Shown piece by piece: positions 1 to 9,639 of a stretch of DNA of 64,000 bases. Position 1 is the first letter of the stretch. Every line of letters starts with the position of its first letter. Both the position numbers and the translations under genes were made by a program. Under the pieces are notes generated by a model. The model worked only from the letters and a program-made list of their open reading frames with translations, ran no database searches and was not told where the DNA came from. The DNA comes from Draconibacterium halophilum. Lineage in GTDB: Bacteria > Bacteroidota > Bacteroidia > Bacteroidales > Prolixibacteraceae. The DNA lies in NCBI RefSeq assembly GCF_010448835.1, contig NZ_CP048409.1:1372001-1436000 (forward strand), given 5' to 3'.

Positions 1-6
1 CCCATT

Positions 7-909
7 TCAATTGATTTGTGATTCAAGCCAGGCAATAATTTGTTCCGTTTCGCTAGGTTTAAACCACTTCACTGTTTCATCGCGACGAAACCATGTAATT
101 TGCTTGCGCGCATAACGCCGCGAGTTACGTTTTATGAGCTCAACGGCTTTTTCGCGCGAAATCTCACCATCAAAAAAAGCGAATAGTTCCCGGTAACCAA
201 CGGTATTTAAAGAGTTTAAATGTTTTTTGTGATATACACTTTGAGCTTCTGCTTCCAGTCCGGCCTCCATCATTTTATCTACTCTTAAATTTATTCGCTT
301 GTGAAGTATTTCACGATCGCAGTTTAAAGCAATTTTTATAATGTTAAAAGGTCGTTCTTTTGGTGTGTCGGATCGAAACGAAGAATAAGGTTTGCCGGTT
401 TGGATGCTAATTTCCAGGGCGTGAATTATTCGGTTGGGATTTTTCAGATCTACTTTTTTATAGTATTCCGGGTCGAGCGTTTTTAGCTGCAGGCGCAGAC
501 TTTCTAATCCTTCTTTTTCCAGTTGTTTTTTTAGCGACGCACGAATTTCCGGATCGGCATCGGGCATAATGTCTATTCCTTTACAAATGGCATCTATATA
601 CAACATTGATCCGCCCACCATCAAAAGAACATCATTTTGTTGAAAAAGCTCGCTGATTAGTTTTAGCGCTTCCGTTTCATATCGGCTGGCATTGTAGTTT
701 TCTTCAACCGAGTGGCTTTGTATAAAATGATGCGGAACGGCAGCTAGTTCTTCATTCGAAGGAACGGCGGTTCCGATACACAATTCTTTAAAAATCTGTC
801 GGGAGTCGGCCGATACTATTTCGGAATTAAATTGCTGGGCAACTTTAATGCTCACTTCCGTTTTTCCAATTCCGGTAGGGCCGGTAATTACAACAAGCGT
901 TTTTGGCAT
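7..909 (-). CDS. miaA: tRNA dimethylallyltransferase MiaA
   Basis: The enzyme transfers a dimethylallyl group from DMAPP to N6 of A37 in tRNAs that read UNN codons. The 300-residue product has the usual family length. Its P-loop GPTGIGKTE lies at residues 10-18, followed by the conserved VSADSRQIF segment and the IPP-transferase core (LKNPNRIIHALEI, then SFRSDTP). The C-terminal region (NSRRYARKQITWFRRD) matches the tRNA-binding end. ATG at 909 is the natural start because the P-loop follows within 10 residues. It is the first gene in the window and its 3' neighbour is unknown. A bidirectional hairpin at 945-972 separates it from the next minus-strand gene. Nothing looks odd. Confidence 0.97.
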   Translation of the reverse strand: MPKTLVVITGPTGIGKTEVSIKVAQQFNSEIVSADSRQIFKELCIGTAVPSNEELAAVPHHFIQSHSVEENYNASRYETEALKLISELFQQNDVLLMVGGSMLYIDAICKGIDIMPDADPEIRASLKKQLEKEGLESLRLQLKTLDPEYYKKVDLKNPNRIIHALEISIQTGKPYSSFRSDTPKERPFNIIKIALNCDREILHKRINLRVDKMMEAGLEAEAQSVYHKKHLNSLNTVGYRELFAFFDGEISREKAVELIKRNSRRYARKQITWFRRDETVKWFKPSETEQIIAWLESQIN

Positions 910-944
910 GAATGCATGATTTTTGGCAAATTAATGACAAAAAA

Positions 945-972
945 AAGACTGTTCAAAATAATGAACAGTCTT
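945..972 (-). terminator. Rho-independent terminator downstream of the pRiA4b-like gene
   Basis: A perfect 11-bp inverted repeat (AAGACTGTTCA / TGAACAGTCTT) with a 6-nt loop. On the minus strand a long T run follows. It lies 40 nt past the stop of the gene at 1014-1529 and isolates it from miaA. Confidence 0.85.
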
Positions 973-1013
973 GGAATTTTTTTAAACATGGATTAAACAG
1001 TCGTCTTTCGTGA

Positions 1014-1529
1014 TCAGAAATCGTCCATTTCGCCAAAGATTTCAGTGTAATCTTCGAGTTCTCCAAAATCCATATAAACTTCTTCTTCCTGGATTGACCC
1101 AGTTTCAAGTTCAAATTTTTCTTCTCCTAAAACCTGAACGGGGGAATCGCCTTGTTTTAAAGCGACTAATGGCTCATTAAGATTTTTTTCCATAATTATT
1201 CCACTTAGTTCTATAAAAAAAGACCTGTCGTTCAAAAAATCGAATGTATAAATGAGATTTTGTCCCTTATTTTGCAGCAAGTCGCTTAACTTTGTTTTTT
1301 GCATAATGTAAAATGCTGCTCCATTTATACCTAAGTCTAACATCGAAATCTCAACCAGCTTTCTCCAGCGCTTATTCGACAAGAAGAATGATGCCAGTTG
1401 GTGTGACTCAAAACCAACACTTTTCTGTATAATACTATGAAAATCGAAAAATGAATGTTTTTCATCCAGAGCAACTTCCAAACGGAAGTTTTGGGCCTCT
1501 TGTGAAACGATTTGAAACTGATATATCAT
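1014..1529 (-). CDS. plasmid pRiA4b ORF-3-like protein (TnpR-type passenger family)
   Basis: About 171 residues from the ATG at 1529. A GTG at 1538 would add three residues, but family members start with a MIYQF-type sequence, so I prefer the ATG. The N-terminal part (MIYQFQIVSQEAQNFRLEVA, then FFDFHSIIQKSVGF) fits the pRiA4b ORF-3 / IS1096 passenger fold common in Bacteroidota. The C-terminal 40 residues are very acidic (EEEVYMDFGELEDYTEIFG), as is usual there. The role is unknown. The family was named from plasmid and transposon passengers, but no transposase or terminal repeat is visible here, so it looks like a resident chromosomal gene. It is monocistronic, with its own terminator at 945-972. 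Confidence 0.8.
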   Translation of the reverse strand: MIYQFQIVSQEAQNFRLEVALDEKHSFFDFHSIIQKSVGFESHQLASFFLSNKRWRKLVEISMLDLGINGAAFYIMQKTKLSDLLQNKGQNLIYTFDFLNDRSFFIELSGIIMEKNLNEPLVALKQGDSPVQVLGEEKFELETGSIQEEEVYMDFGELEDYTEIFGEMDDF

Positions 1530-1891
1530 AAATTTCACCTTGAATGAAGTTCAAATTTTACAGGAATTTTTACAAAATCCAAAGTTTTGGAATCAGAATA
1601 AATTGAAATTATCTATGAAAAAGGTCTTATTCTGACATTTGGATATTTCTTAACAAAATGTCAAAAGGTTGATATTTAACCTTTTTAGAGGTGTTTTCCG
1701 ACAAAAAATTGACAATTATGCGAAAGTGAATATCGTGAAATTAAAAAATGTTAAAAAATATTAAGTTAGGAAAAATCGAACATTCGTGTTTGTTGTTCGT
1801 CTTATCAAATAAATAGGAATAATGTTGTTTAATGGGCAGTAGTTCAGTTATTTGCAGATGTGAAGCTGACTGAAAGTTTAATATTTTTTCA
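1530..1891. other. AT-rich intergenic region, promoter area of the pRiA4b-like gene
   Basis: No ORF with coding character and no RNA gene was recognised on either strand. The stretch is very AT-rich. It lies between the stop of mnmD and the start of the pRiA4b-like gene, both on the minus strand, so the promoter of the latter must lie here. No clean TAnnTTTG box was found. Confidence 0.5.
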
Positions 1892-2557
1892 TTATGGCCG
1901 TGTTGCCCGAAGCATGTGTCTTTTTCCCGGAGGACCAGGAAGTCGTTCGGAAATATAGCCCGATCGTTGCATTCTTCGACGAATCTCGCCTTTGGAGGTA
2001 TAAGTAATAAGGTTTGCCTTAGAGTTGCTTATTTCAAAAATTTTCCTGAAAATTTCTTCGTTCCACATCTCTGGTTGTTTGTCAGGTCCAAATGCATCAA
2101 AATAGATTACATCAAGCGGTGGAATTTTTTCAAAAGAAAATTGGGTGAGGTCGGTTTTTAGTTTTAGTAAATCGAAATACGGCGAAATGTTTATTTTACG
2201 GTTCCACTCACATTGGTGTAAAGCTGAAAAAAGTTCCTCTGCTCGCTCCGAAATCATATTTCCATAGTTCAGTTGTTGTATTTCTGCTGATTCCAGCGGA
2301 TATTTTTCCAACGAAATAAAAGTAGTTTTCCGCTTTTTGTTTTCTGCTTCAATAGCTGTTAGCAGTGCATTTAACCCTGTTCCAAAACCAATTTCCAGAA
2401 TTACCGGCTCGGGTGCTTTATTGTGCCGGTATCCTTTTTCAAGGTAAACGTATTCCGATTCGGTAATAGCACCATTAACCGAGTGGTATTGTTCATCCAT
2501 TTGGGGAATAAACAGGGTTTTTGATCCATCACCGGTGTTTATAATCTTTCTTTCCAT
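1892..2557 (-). CDS. mnmD: tRNA mnm5s2U34 methyltransferase MnmD (stand-alone)
   Basis: It carries out the SAM-dependent last methylation to 5-methylaminomethyl-2-thiouridine at the wobble position. The 221-residue protein corresponds only to the N-terminal methyltransferase domain of E. coli MnmC. The FAD oxidase half is absent, as in many non-proteobacteria. Visible motifs are the SAM-binding ILEIGFGTGLNALL (about residues 53-66), the DUF752-type YFDAFGPDKQPEMW (about 151-164) and the C-terminal PGPPGKRHMLRA. ATG at 2557 gives a start like that of homologues. It is divergent from the Sua5-like gene with a 116-nt spacer. miaA nearby is another tRNA-modification gene, although the two are not co-transcribed. 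Confidence 0.95.
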   Translation of the reverse strand: MERKIINTGDGSKTLFIPQMDEQYHSVNGAITESEYVYLEKGYRHNKAPEPVILEIGFGTGLNALLTAIEAENKKRKTTFISLEKYPLESAEIQQLNYGNMISERAEELFSALHQCEWNRKINISPYFDLLKLKTDLTQFSFEKIPPLDVIYFDAFGPDKQPEMWNEEIFRKIFEISNSKANLITYTSKGEIRRRMQRSGYISERLPGPPGKRHMLRATRP

Positions 2558-2673
2558 GACTTGTAGCTGCCCTAAATTATTATGCTGTAATTGAGTATTA
2601 AGCTAAAAAGCAACAGAAATGCAGCTTATATAACTTAAAAAACTAATTTTATCGACCAAAAATAGGAAAAACT

Positions 2674-3288
2674 ATGTTGTTGCGCTTATACAATGAAAAT
2701 CCAAATCCCCGCGATGTTCGAAAAGTTGTAGATGTTTTACGTGGTGGCGGAGTTATTGTGTACCCAACCGATACGGTTTATGGTATTGGCTGCGACATTA
2801 CCAACCAAAAGGCGGTTGAAAAGGTGGCTCGTTTTAAAGGAATTCAGGTGGAGAAAAACAATTTCTCGTTTATTTGTAGCGATTTTAGCCATTTGTCGGA
2901 CTACACCAAACCAATACCCAGCCACATTTTTAAACTTATTCGCAAAAATCTGCCCGGTCCGTTTACCTTTATCCTGAATGCTAATAATAAAGTACCCCGG
3001 TATTTTAAAGGGAAAAAAAAGACCGTGGGAATCCGTATTCCTGATAATAATATCATTCGCGAAATCGTTCGCGAGTTGGGAAACCCAATTCTTTCATCGT
3101 CGGTACACGATGATGATGAGATTCGTGAATATACAACTGATCCGGAATTGATACATGAAAAATTTGCGGAACTGGCTGAAATTGTTGTTGATGGTGGTTT
3201 TGGAGAGTTAATTCCTTCAACAATTGTTGATTGCACATCAGACGAACCAACTTTGGTACGGCAGGGTAAAGGTGAATTGGAATTTTAA
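2674..3288 (+). CDS. Sua5/YciO/YrdC family protein, probable threonylcarbamoyl-AMP synthase
   Basis: 204 residues comprising one YrdC-like domain. The signatures are GGGVIVYPTDTVYGIGCD near residues 24-41, KGIQVEKNNFSFICSD (the K-R-x-K/N loop variant), PGPFTFILNA and the nucleotide-site VGIRIPDNNI. The pattern is closer to the YciO branch than to TsaC. The canonical role is synthesis of L-threonylcarbamoyl-AMP for t6A37 of tRNA, but YciO-type proteins are less certain, so no gene symbol is given. It is convergent with trkH, with only 6 nt between stop codons and no hairpin in the gap. Confidence 0.88.
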   Translation: MLLRLYNENPNPRDVRKVVDVLRGGGVIVYPTDTVYGIGCDITNQKAVEKVARFKGIQVEKNNFSFICSDFSHLSDYTKPIPSHIFKLIRKNLPGPFTFILNANNKVPRYFKGKKKTVGIRIPDNNIIREIVRELGNPILSSSVHDDDEIREYTTDPELIHEKFAELAEIVVDGGFGELIPSTIVDCTSDEPTLVRQGKGELEF

Positions 3289-3294
3289 ATTCTT

Positions 3295-4740
3295 TTATTC
3301 TTTCCAGAATGATGGCGAGAAAAGTACCAAAACAGTAAACAGCTCCAGGCGGCCAAGCAGCATCAGAAATGATAAAAACCATTTCCCGATTGGTTTGATG
3401 TGGTAGAAATTTTCTGCTGGTCCAACTGTTCCTAGGCCAGGTCCGATATTTCCTAAGCAGGTAGCAACGGCACCCATCGACGATTCCATATCGGGTTCAA
3501 TTAATGTGAAAACAACCGTGCTGATTGCAAATATTACAAAGTAGATCATAAAGAATGCCAGCACGTTAGTTACGATTTTCGGGTCGACAGAATGTTTGTT
3601 AAACCGAACGGGAATAATGGCATTGGGGTGAACCAAACGTTTTAGTTCGTAGTAGCCGTTTTTCAGCAAAACAACAATTCGCATAATCTTTATTCCTCCA
3701 CCGGTTGATCCTGCAGAACCTCCAAAAAAGAAGAGTACAAAGATGAGCATGGTTAAAACCGGAGGCCATGTAAGATAATCAGCCGTGGCGTATCCGGTAG
3801 TTGTTATTATTGTGAGTACCTGGAATAATGAATCGCGAAATGCTTTTTCAACGCCAAATTCAGTAGAAATTAATAAGCCAATAAAAATAAGGGCTGTAAA
3901 TCCAAGTGTGAAAAAGCTGTAATATTTAAACTCTTCATCCTTAAAAGCCACCGAAAATTTGCCTTTTATAGCAAAATAAGAGAGGGTGAAGTTGGTTCCG
4001 GCAAGGAACATAAAAAGAATAATTACATACTGAATAAATGGTGATGGCCAGTGAGCAATACTTGCCTGTTTTGTTGAGAATCCTCCGGTAGCCATGGTGG
4101 TAAACGAATGACAAATGGAGTCGAAAAATGTCATTCCTCCGACCCATAATAACAGCGTTTCGGCCACCGTAAATGCCAGATAAATTACCCAAAGTGTTTT
4201 TGCCGTTTGTTTAATTCTGGGGCTGATTTTGTCGGGTGTTGGCCCCGGAACTTCAGCCATAAATAACTGCATGCCACCGATTCCAAATACCGGCAAAATA
4301 GCCAGCGATAAAACAATAATTCCCATGCCTCCCAGCCATTGGGTGATACTTCTCCAGAACAATATGCCATGGGGAAGCGCCTCAATATCGTTTAAAATGG
4401 ATGAGCCTGTTGTTGTAAAACCGGAAATGGTTTCGAAAAATGCATCGGTAAAATTGGGAATGGAACCACTTATTAAATAAGGTAAGCTTCCAAAAAATGA
4501 AAACACAATCCAAACCATTGATACGATTATAAATCCTTCGCGTTTGCCAATGTCTTTTTTGGCTTTTGAGGTACCGGCAACAATTAGTCCTCCAATTGCC
4601 AGGCTTATTCCGGCAGAAATTAAGAATGCTGTGACATCGGGCTCACCATAAATCAGAGCAACCAGAAGAGCAATGCCCATGGCAATCCCCTCAACAAATA
4701 ATAAAAACCCAAGTACTCTGAATATGATTTTAAGATTCAT
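3295..4740 (-). CDS. trkH: TrkH family K+ uptake transporter, membrane subunit
   Basis: 481 residues, highly hydrophobic, the ion-conducting subunit of a Trk-type potassium uptake system in the inner membrane. The four K+ filter/P-loop repeats are recognisable: TTTGSS, TMATGGFST, ITTTGYATADY and TCLGNIGPGLG. The gene lies 17 nt downstream of trkA on the same strand, so membrane subunit and cytosolic NAD-binding regulator form a two-gene operon. The C-terminus (GRLELFTVLVLFSPSFWKE) is typical of the family. No truncation was seen. Confidence 0.95.
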   Translation of the reverse strand: MNLKIIFRVLGFLLFVEGIAMGIALLVALIYGEPDVTAFLISAGISLAIGGLIVAGTSKAKKDIGKREGFIIVSMVWIVFSFFGSLPYLISGSIPNFTDAFFETISGFTTTGSSILNDIEALPHGILFWRSITQWLGGMGIIVLSLAILPVFGIGGMQLFMAEVPGPTPDKISPRIKQTAKTLWVIYLAFTVAETLLLWVGGMTFFDSICHSFTTMATGGFSTKQASIAHWPSPFIQYVIILFMFLAGTNFTLSYFAIKGKFSVAFKDEEFKYYSFFTLGFTALIFIGLLISTEFGVEKAFRDSLFQVLTIITTTGYATADYLTWPPVLTMLIFVLFFFGGSAGSTGGGIKIMRIVVLLKNGYYELKRLVHPNAIIPVRFNKHSVDPKIVTNVLAFFMIYFVIFAISTVVFTLIEPDMESSMGAVATCLGNIGPGLGTVGPAENFYHIKPIGKWFLSFLMLLGRLELFTVLVLFSPSFWKE

Positions 4741-4757
4741 TCTCTGGTAGTTTGTCC

Positions 4758-6092
4758 TTATTTAAAGAATTTCTCCAGCTTTTTTATGCCTGAAGGCAGG
4801 GTGAATACAACGACTTTATCGCCTTCCTGAATTTGAGTATAGCCGTGTGCGATGTAGCCCATGTTTCCACGAATCACTCCTCCAATTTTTGCTTCCTCCG
4901 GGAAGTCAAGATCTTTTATGGATTTTTGTGTGATTTTAGCACCCGGTTTAGCAATGAACTCAAAAACTTCGGCATCGGAAGCCGTTAAGCATTTTACTTT
5001 CGAGATCTCGGCATTAAGTGTAAAACGGTAGATATAACCGGCAGCAATAAGTTTTTTATTAAAAATACTACCAATATCCATATTGTCGGCAAGGTTCATA
5101 TAGGCTAAGTTTTCAACCTCGGCAACAGTTCTGCGAACACCGTATGTTTTTGCCAGGTGACAGCCTAGAATATTGGTTTCTGAATTTCCGGTGGTTGCCA
5201 CAAAAGCATCCATTTTTTCAATTCCTTCTTCCCGCAACAAATTCAGGTTTCGGCCATCGCCATTAATTACCAGCACGTTTTCATATTTGTCAGCAATTTT
5301 TTCACATTTTTTACGGTCGCCTTCAATAATTTTTATCCGGTAGTTTTCTCCCAGTTTTTCAATTGCTTTTTGGGCAATTCGGCTACCTCCTAAAAACATA
5401 ATGTTTTTAACCTCAAAAAGTTTTTTGCCGGTTAATTCGTAAACATTGTTTTGCTCGGCCGGAGTGGTAACAAAAAATACAATGTCACCATTTTTTACAA
5501 AATCAGTACCATTTGGGATGATGGTTTCGTTGTCGCGGTTAATTGCCACCACTAATAAATGCTGGTTTTCTTGCGATAACTCTTCAAAAGTTTTATTGAG
5601 AATGGGTGCATTTTCGCGCACTTTAATTCCCATCATGATGAGTTTTCCGTTTGAAAACTCGATTAACTGACGAGTAGCTGTTTGTTTTACCGATGCAACA
5701 ATTTCTTTTGCTGCCAGACTTTCAGGGTAAATCAGTTCGTTAATTCCCAGGTTGCTAAGCTTTGCCCTATATCTTTCCTGAAGGTATTCCGAGTTGTTTA
5801 TTCGTGCAATTGTACGGTTTACGCCCAGGTACGATGCCATTGAACAGGCAAGAACGTTCCGCTCCTCAAATGGGGTAACTGCTATAAATAAATCGGATTT
5901 TGCCAGGTCTGTACTTTTTAAATCCTGAAAGGAATGAGCCGATCCCGGAATTGTCATCAGGTCTACCTCACCACTTATCTTCGCTAGTTTCTCAGGAGAA
6001 TCATCCAGTAAGGTGATGTCATGGTTTTCATTGGTTAACATTCTCGCCAAATGTGTTCCTACTTCACCTGCACCTGCTATAACAACTTTCAT
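4758..6092 (-). CDS. trkA: Trk system potassium uptake regulatory protein TrkA
   Basis: About 444 residues. It is a peripheral regulator of TrkH that gates the channel on NAD(H)/ATP binding. There are two RCK units: the first Rossmann GAGEVGTHLARML starts at the N-terminus and the second, GGSRIAQKAIEKLG, lies near residue 234. Each is followed by a TrkA_C-like segment. I chose ATG 6092 (MKVVIAGAG) over the 8-residue longer start at 6116, because the Rossmann strand begins directly at this Met in homologues. It is first in the trkA-trkH pair. Confidence 0.94.
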   Translation of the reverse strand: MKVVIAGAGEVGTHLARMLTNENHDITLLDDSPEKLAKISGEVDLMTIPGSAHSFQDLKSTDLAKSDLFIAVTPFEERNVLACSMASYLGVNRTIARINNSEYLQERYRAKLSNLGINELIYPESLAAKEIVASVKQTATRQLIEFSNGKLIMMGIKVRENAPILNKTFEELSQENQHLLVVAINRDNETIIPNGTDFVKNGDIVFFVTTPAEQNNVYELTGKKLFEVKNIMFLGGSRIAQKAIEKLGENYRIKIIEGDRKKCEKIADKYENVLVINGDGRNLNLLREEGIEKMDAFVATTGNSETNILGCHLAKTYGVRRTVAEVENLAYMNLADNMDIGSIFNKKLIAAGYIYRFTLNAEISKVKCLTASDAEVFEFIAKPGAKITQKSIKDLDFPEEAKIGGVIRGNMGYIAHGYTQIQEGDKVVVFTLPSGIKKLEKFFK

Positions 6093-6381
6093 CTGATTAT
6101 AATTGTTAATTATCAAAAGTATTCGATGGAACTCGCTTCTAAATGTCTATTCTCTATGCAAAAAAAATGCATGCGCGTTTCACCTGTCTGTATTATTTAA
6201 TGAAGCAAAATAATGCATTCTGTTCTTAAACTCCACGGAAAACTCTTTATTATTTCTCGCTTCCACCATTAAATTAACATTCTAAATTACAAAATGCGTA
6301 CAGTAAATTGTAAGAATTATCCAAATTCTTTTTCAACTCAAATACAGCGAAAGAAAGGCTGTTTTGATCTGGATTGTACGT

Positions 6382-8394
6382 CTACCAAGCGGTAGTAAAT
6401 GCTCCTTGAACTGAAAGAATGTGTTGGTTTTTATTGAGAGAAGACATATCCCGGTCGGGATAGTATTTTATATAGCAGCAATCTTCAGGAACTAATTCTT
6501 TGCCAATATTTGTTCGACTACTAACGATTATGTCTGGCACTATCTTGTTTGTAGCTGGAATATTATGGGGTTTTAATAAAATATTTTTCCCTTCAAATAT
6601 AGCTAGTCCTTTGTCGATCAAAAGAAAATCATCGCGGTATGTGGCTCCAGCGGTTAAATAAATGGCGTCTGCTAAACGTTTCTGACGTTTTATGTCTTGC
6701 ACTGAGCTAAAGTTGTAATCATCAACCGAAAGAGTGTCTTCTGAAATTACATACATTTTGTTTGCTGCAATAAAACAAGCCACTGGTTCTTTTGAGTTTA
6801 GCACAATTATTTCGTGCTGATTTATTTGTTTATACCCTGAAAACAGAATTAACGAAGCCAGTAGCACTCCAAACGAAATGGCTGACTTTAGAAACAAGGC
6901 TCGCCGAGAATTCAGAAATAAGAAGATGGAAAACAGAATGGCGGATACAAGAAGCAGCTCAGGCATATGCAGCACAACGTCGGGTGTTGATATTGGAAAT
7001 GATTCGATAGACGATAGCACAAAGTATACTCCTTTTATAATCCATTTTACTGCGGCTGAAATAAGATTAGCCAATAGAGGTATTTGTGAAAAGGCCAACA
7101 AACCCAGCCCAAGAGGGATGAGTAGCATGGCTGCCGGAATAACAACAATATTGCTTAATAAAAAGTAGGTTGGAAATTGGTTAAAATAATAGGCAGATAG
7201 CGGAAATGTGGCTATTTGGGCCGCAATTGAAACGGTAATCAAATTCCAGAAAAATAAACCAACTTTATTTTTTATGTGCCATAGTCCGGCAATTCGTGGT
7301 TGCAGAAAAACAATACCAAAAACGGCCGTGTAAGAAAGTTGAAAGCCTACCTCGAAAAGATTATTCGGATTTACCAATAAAAGTAAACATGCTGAAGCAG
7401 CAAGCGTGTTGTAGATGTTGGCTCTTCGGTTAATATTGCCGGCAATAATTATCAGGCTGAACATGGTGCATGCCCGCAAAACGGAAGGTGACAAGCCGGT
7501 TATAAAAGCGTAGCACCACAAAAAACCAATGGAAAGTAATACGTAAATAAACCGGCCAGTTCTGTGTTTTTGCAGGAACCCAAAGCAGAATGAAAAAGTA
7601 AAGAAAAGTATACCGACATGCAATCCTGAAACGGCCAGTACATGCATGGCTCCAGCTGAAGAGAATACACGTTTTGTCTCCCGGTCAAGCTGGCGTTTGT
7701 AGCCAAGTGTAAGCGCCGAAAGAATCTCAGTTTCCTGCGTTCCGATTTCCTGATCGCGGTATATTTTTAGTAGTTTGTTACGAATTGTTTCGGCCCATAT
7801 AAGAGGAGCGTTGTTTATGTACCCGGTTAAATTCCAGTTTTCAGTTTTTAAATAAACCTGTCGGAAAATGTGTTTCTTCTCCAGGTATTTTTTGTAATCA
7901 AATTCGTGGGGATTTCCCCGGTTTTCAATCAGCTCGGGCGATTGCTCAAAAATAATCTGGCTACCCGGTTTCAATTGTTTAATGTTTTCAGCTTTTTCAA
8001 AATAAACCAGTATCTTTTCTCGTGTGCCAATCAGTGTATCTTCTGTTTTTATTGAATGTAAAAGGAGTAGGCTTTTGTAAGAGTTGGTTTTTTCCTGAGG
8101 TGTTTCCAGTACAGTAGCAGCCATCAACCCGTTTGTTTGCGGAGTAGAAACGTTGTTGTATTGTTCGTAAGTGATGGCTCCTGATAACGCGATCAGCATA
8201 AAGGCTATTATCCCAAAAAGCGGAGAAAGATAATAGTTATAGTATTTGTGAATCAGAACCAAACATCCGGTTATACCAAACGCTAAATAAATTAGAACGG
8301 TAGCATTTAAGGCTAATACGGAAGCAAGATAAATGCCTGTGGCAAAAGCGACTGTAATTCGTAAGAAGGGTATGTTTTTAAATGTATTTTCCAA
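6382..8394 (-). CDS. comEC: ComEC/Rec2-family DNA uptake channel protein
   Basis: 670 residues and polytopic. The DUF4131-like N-terminus has three or four membrane spans, followed by the competence core with the signature MHVLAVSGLHVGILFF (about residues 249-264) and further spans to about residue 520. Known role of the family: inner-membrane channel that carries single-stranded DNA into the cytoplasm during transformation. The roughly 150-residue C-terminal tail has no HxHxDH metallo-beta-lactamase motif, so the nuclease-like domain seen in longer ComEC proteins is missing or degenerate. It precedes trkA on the same strand with a gap of about 290 nt and is probably not in that operon. Confidence 0.9.
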   Translation of the reverse strand: MENTFKNIPFLRITVAFATGIYLASVLALNATVLIYLAFGITGCLVLIHKYYNYYLSPLFGIIAFMLIALSGAITYEQYNNVSTPQTNGLMAATVLETPQEKTNSYKSLLLLHSIKTEDTLIGTREKILVYFEKAENIKQLKPGSQIIFEQSPELIENRGNPHEFDYKKYLEKKHIFRQVYLKTENWNLTGYINNAPLIWAETIRNKLLKIYRDQEIGTQETEILSALTLGYKRQLDRETKRVFSSAGAMHVLAVSGLHVGILFFTFSFCFGFLQKHRTGRFIYVLLSIGFLWCYAFITGLSPSVLRACTMFSLIIIAGNINRRANIYNTLAASACLLLLVNPNNLFEVGFQLSYTAVFGIVFLQPRIAGLWHIKNKVGLFFWNLITVSIAAQIATFPLSAYYFNQFPTYFLLSNIVVIPAAMLLIPLGLGLLAFSQIPLLANLISAAVKWIIKGVYFVLSSIESFPISTPDVVLHMPELLLVSAILFSIFLFLNSRRALFLKSAISFGVLLASLILFSGYKQINQHEIIVLNSKEPVACFIAANKMYVISEDTLSVDDYNFSSVQDIKRQKRLADAIYLTAGATYRDDFLLIDKGLAIFEGKNILLKPHNIPATNKIVPDIIVSSRTNIGKELVPEDCCYIKYYPDRDMSSLNKNQHILSVQGAFTTAW

Positions 8395-8449
8395 AACCTA
8401 TGCTTGAAGAATTAGCCTTTAAACGAAGGTTTTTTTGAAAAGGTTACAT

Positions 8450-9004
8450 TTATTTTGGAACTTTTATCCGGTAATGTGGCCGAACTTTTCCTTTTGAAAT
8501 GGCAATTAGCCTGCTTTTTAATAAGCGTTTGCGTAAAGGCGACAAATAATCGACGAACAGAATTCCCTCCAAATGATCGTACTCATGCTGGATTACACGC
8601 CCGGCAAATCCTTTGTGCGTTTCAATGTGTTCAACAAAATTTTCGTCCTGGTATTTAATTGTCACCTCATCGGGACGTTCAACATCTTCTCTGATTTCAG
8701 GCAAGCTCAAACATCCTTCGTTCATTGTCCATTCTTCGCCTTTGGTTTCAATAATCTCCGGATTGATAAAAACTTTTTTAAAACCCTCCAGTTCCGGTTC
8801 TTCGTCGGCACCCGATGATGCATCGATTACAAACATACGAATCGACATTCCAACCTGAGGAGCTGCCAGGCCAACACCATCAGAGAAGTACATGGTTTCC
8901 CACATATTCTCAATTATTTCATCAAGTTTGGGATGATCCTTTTTAATTGTTTTGGCCTTCTTTCTCAATAAAGGGTCGCCATATACTGTTACCGGGTATT
9001 TCAT
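8450..9004 (-). CDS. def: peptide deformylase
   Basis: 184 residues. It removes the formyl group from the N-terminal Met of nascent proteins and uses a bound divalent metal. All three signature motifs are present: GVGLAAPQVG (motif 1), EGCLSLPE (motif 2, metal-ligand Cys) and VIQHEYDHLEG (motif 3, HExxH). Start ATG 9004 (MKYPVTVYGDPLLRKKA) is standard. It is followed downstream by comEC and preceded by ruvX, all on the minus strand. The ruvX-def arrangement is common in Bacteroidota. Confidence 0.97.
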   Translation of the reverse strand: MKYPVTVYGDPLLRKKAKTIKKDHPKLDEIIENMWETMYFSDGVGLAAPQVGMSIRMFVIDASSGADEEPELEGFKKVFINPEIIETKGEEWTMNEGCLSLPEIREDVERPDEVTIKYQDENFVEHIETHKGFAGRVIQHEYDHLEGILFVDYLSPLRKRLLKSRLIAISKGKVRPHYRIKVPK

Positions 9005-9185
9005 CTTATTATAATTGTTTATCCATTAAGGTATAAGAAGGAATTCCCACGATATGAATTGTGTGCGTATGTGGCAAAACTCTTGTCGTGGTAGTTTCAT
9101 TCGTTATTCTTTTATCTTCAATTGCAACTCGCCTCACTGCGTAACAATCTTCTCATTCTTTGAGCATAGATTAAACAGGCTCGTT

Positions 9186-9611
9186 TCATAATCTAGAGTT
9201 GCGTTTTTGTTCTAAATAATTCTGTAAAATAATGGTTGCGCTTATCGCATCAACCAACGCTTTGTCTTGCCGTTTTTGTTTTTTTAGTCCGCCATCAATC
9301 ATTGTCTGAAAAGCAATTTTCGATGTAAAACGTTCGTCGTAAATCTCCAGCTTCATATCAGGATATATTTGCTGAAACTTTTTTAAAAACGGATTGATAA
9401 ATCTAACAGACTCAGACGCCTGGTTGTTCATTTGTTTGGGATATCCCACAACCACCGACTCCACCTCTTCCGTTTCGAAATAATCTTTCAGAAAATCCCA
9501 AATGGTGTGTGTTGGAATTGTGGTTAAACGACTGGCAATAATCTGCCCCGGATCGGTAACTGCCAATCCTATTCGTTTTTTTCCGTAATCTATTGATAAT
9601 ATGCGCGGCAT
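9186..9611 (-). CDS. ruvX: putative pre-16S rRNA nuclease / Holliday junction resolvase-like RuvX (YqgF)
   Basis: 141 residues, an RNase H-like fold. The N-terminal ILSIDYGKKRIGLAVTDP contains the first catalytic Asp, VVVGYPKQMN is the central strand-loop, and EIYDERFTSKIA plus KALVDAISATIILQNYL give the remaining acidic residues. The length is usual for the family (about 140). E. coli YqgF acts in 5' maturation of 16S rRNA, and Holliday junction cleavage has been reported for some homologues. A TACTTTTG -7 box lies at 9639-9632, about 20 nt before the ATG at 9611. Confidence 0.95.
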   Translation of the reverse strand: MPRILSIDYGKKRIGLAVTDPGQIIASRLTTIPTHTIWDFLKDYFETEEVESVVVGYPKQMNNQASESVRFINPFLKKFQQIYPDMKLEIYDERFTSKIAFQTMIDGGLKKQKRQDKALVDAISATIILQNYLEQKRNSRL

Positions 9612-9631
9612 AGTTTAAATAAAAATCGCGG

Positions 9632-9639
9632 CAAAAGTA
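9632..9639 (-). promoter_or_regulatory. predicted -7 box of the ruvX promoter
   Basis: On the minus strand this reads TACTTTTG, an exact match to the Bacteroidota TAnnTTTG element. It is placed so that transcription would begin about 14 nt before the ruvX ATG. Confidence 0.5.

Noticed and set aside
1014..1529. Possible mobile element because of the pRiA4b/IS1096-passenger family name
   Set aside because: No transposase, terminal inverted repeats or target duplication nearby. Such genes are common resident genes in Bacteroidota.
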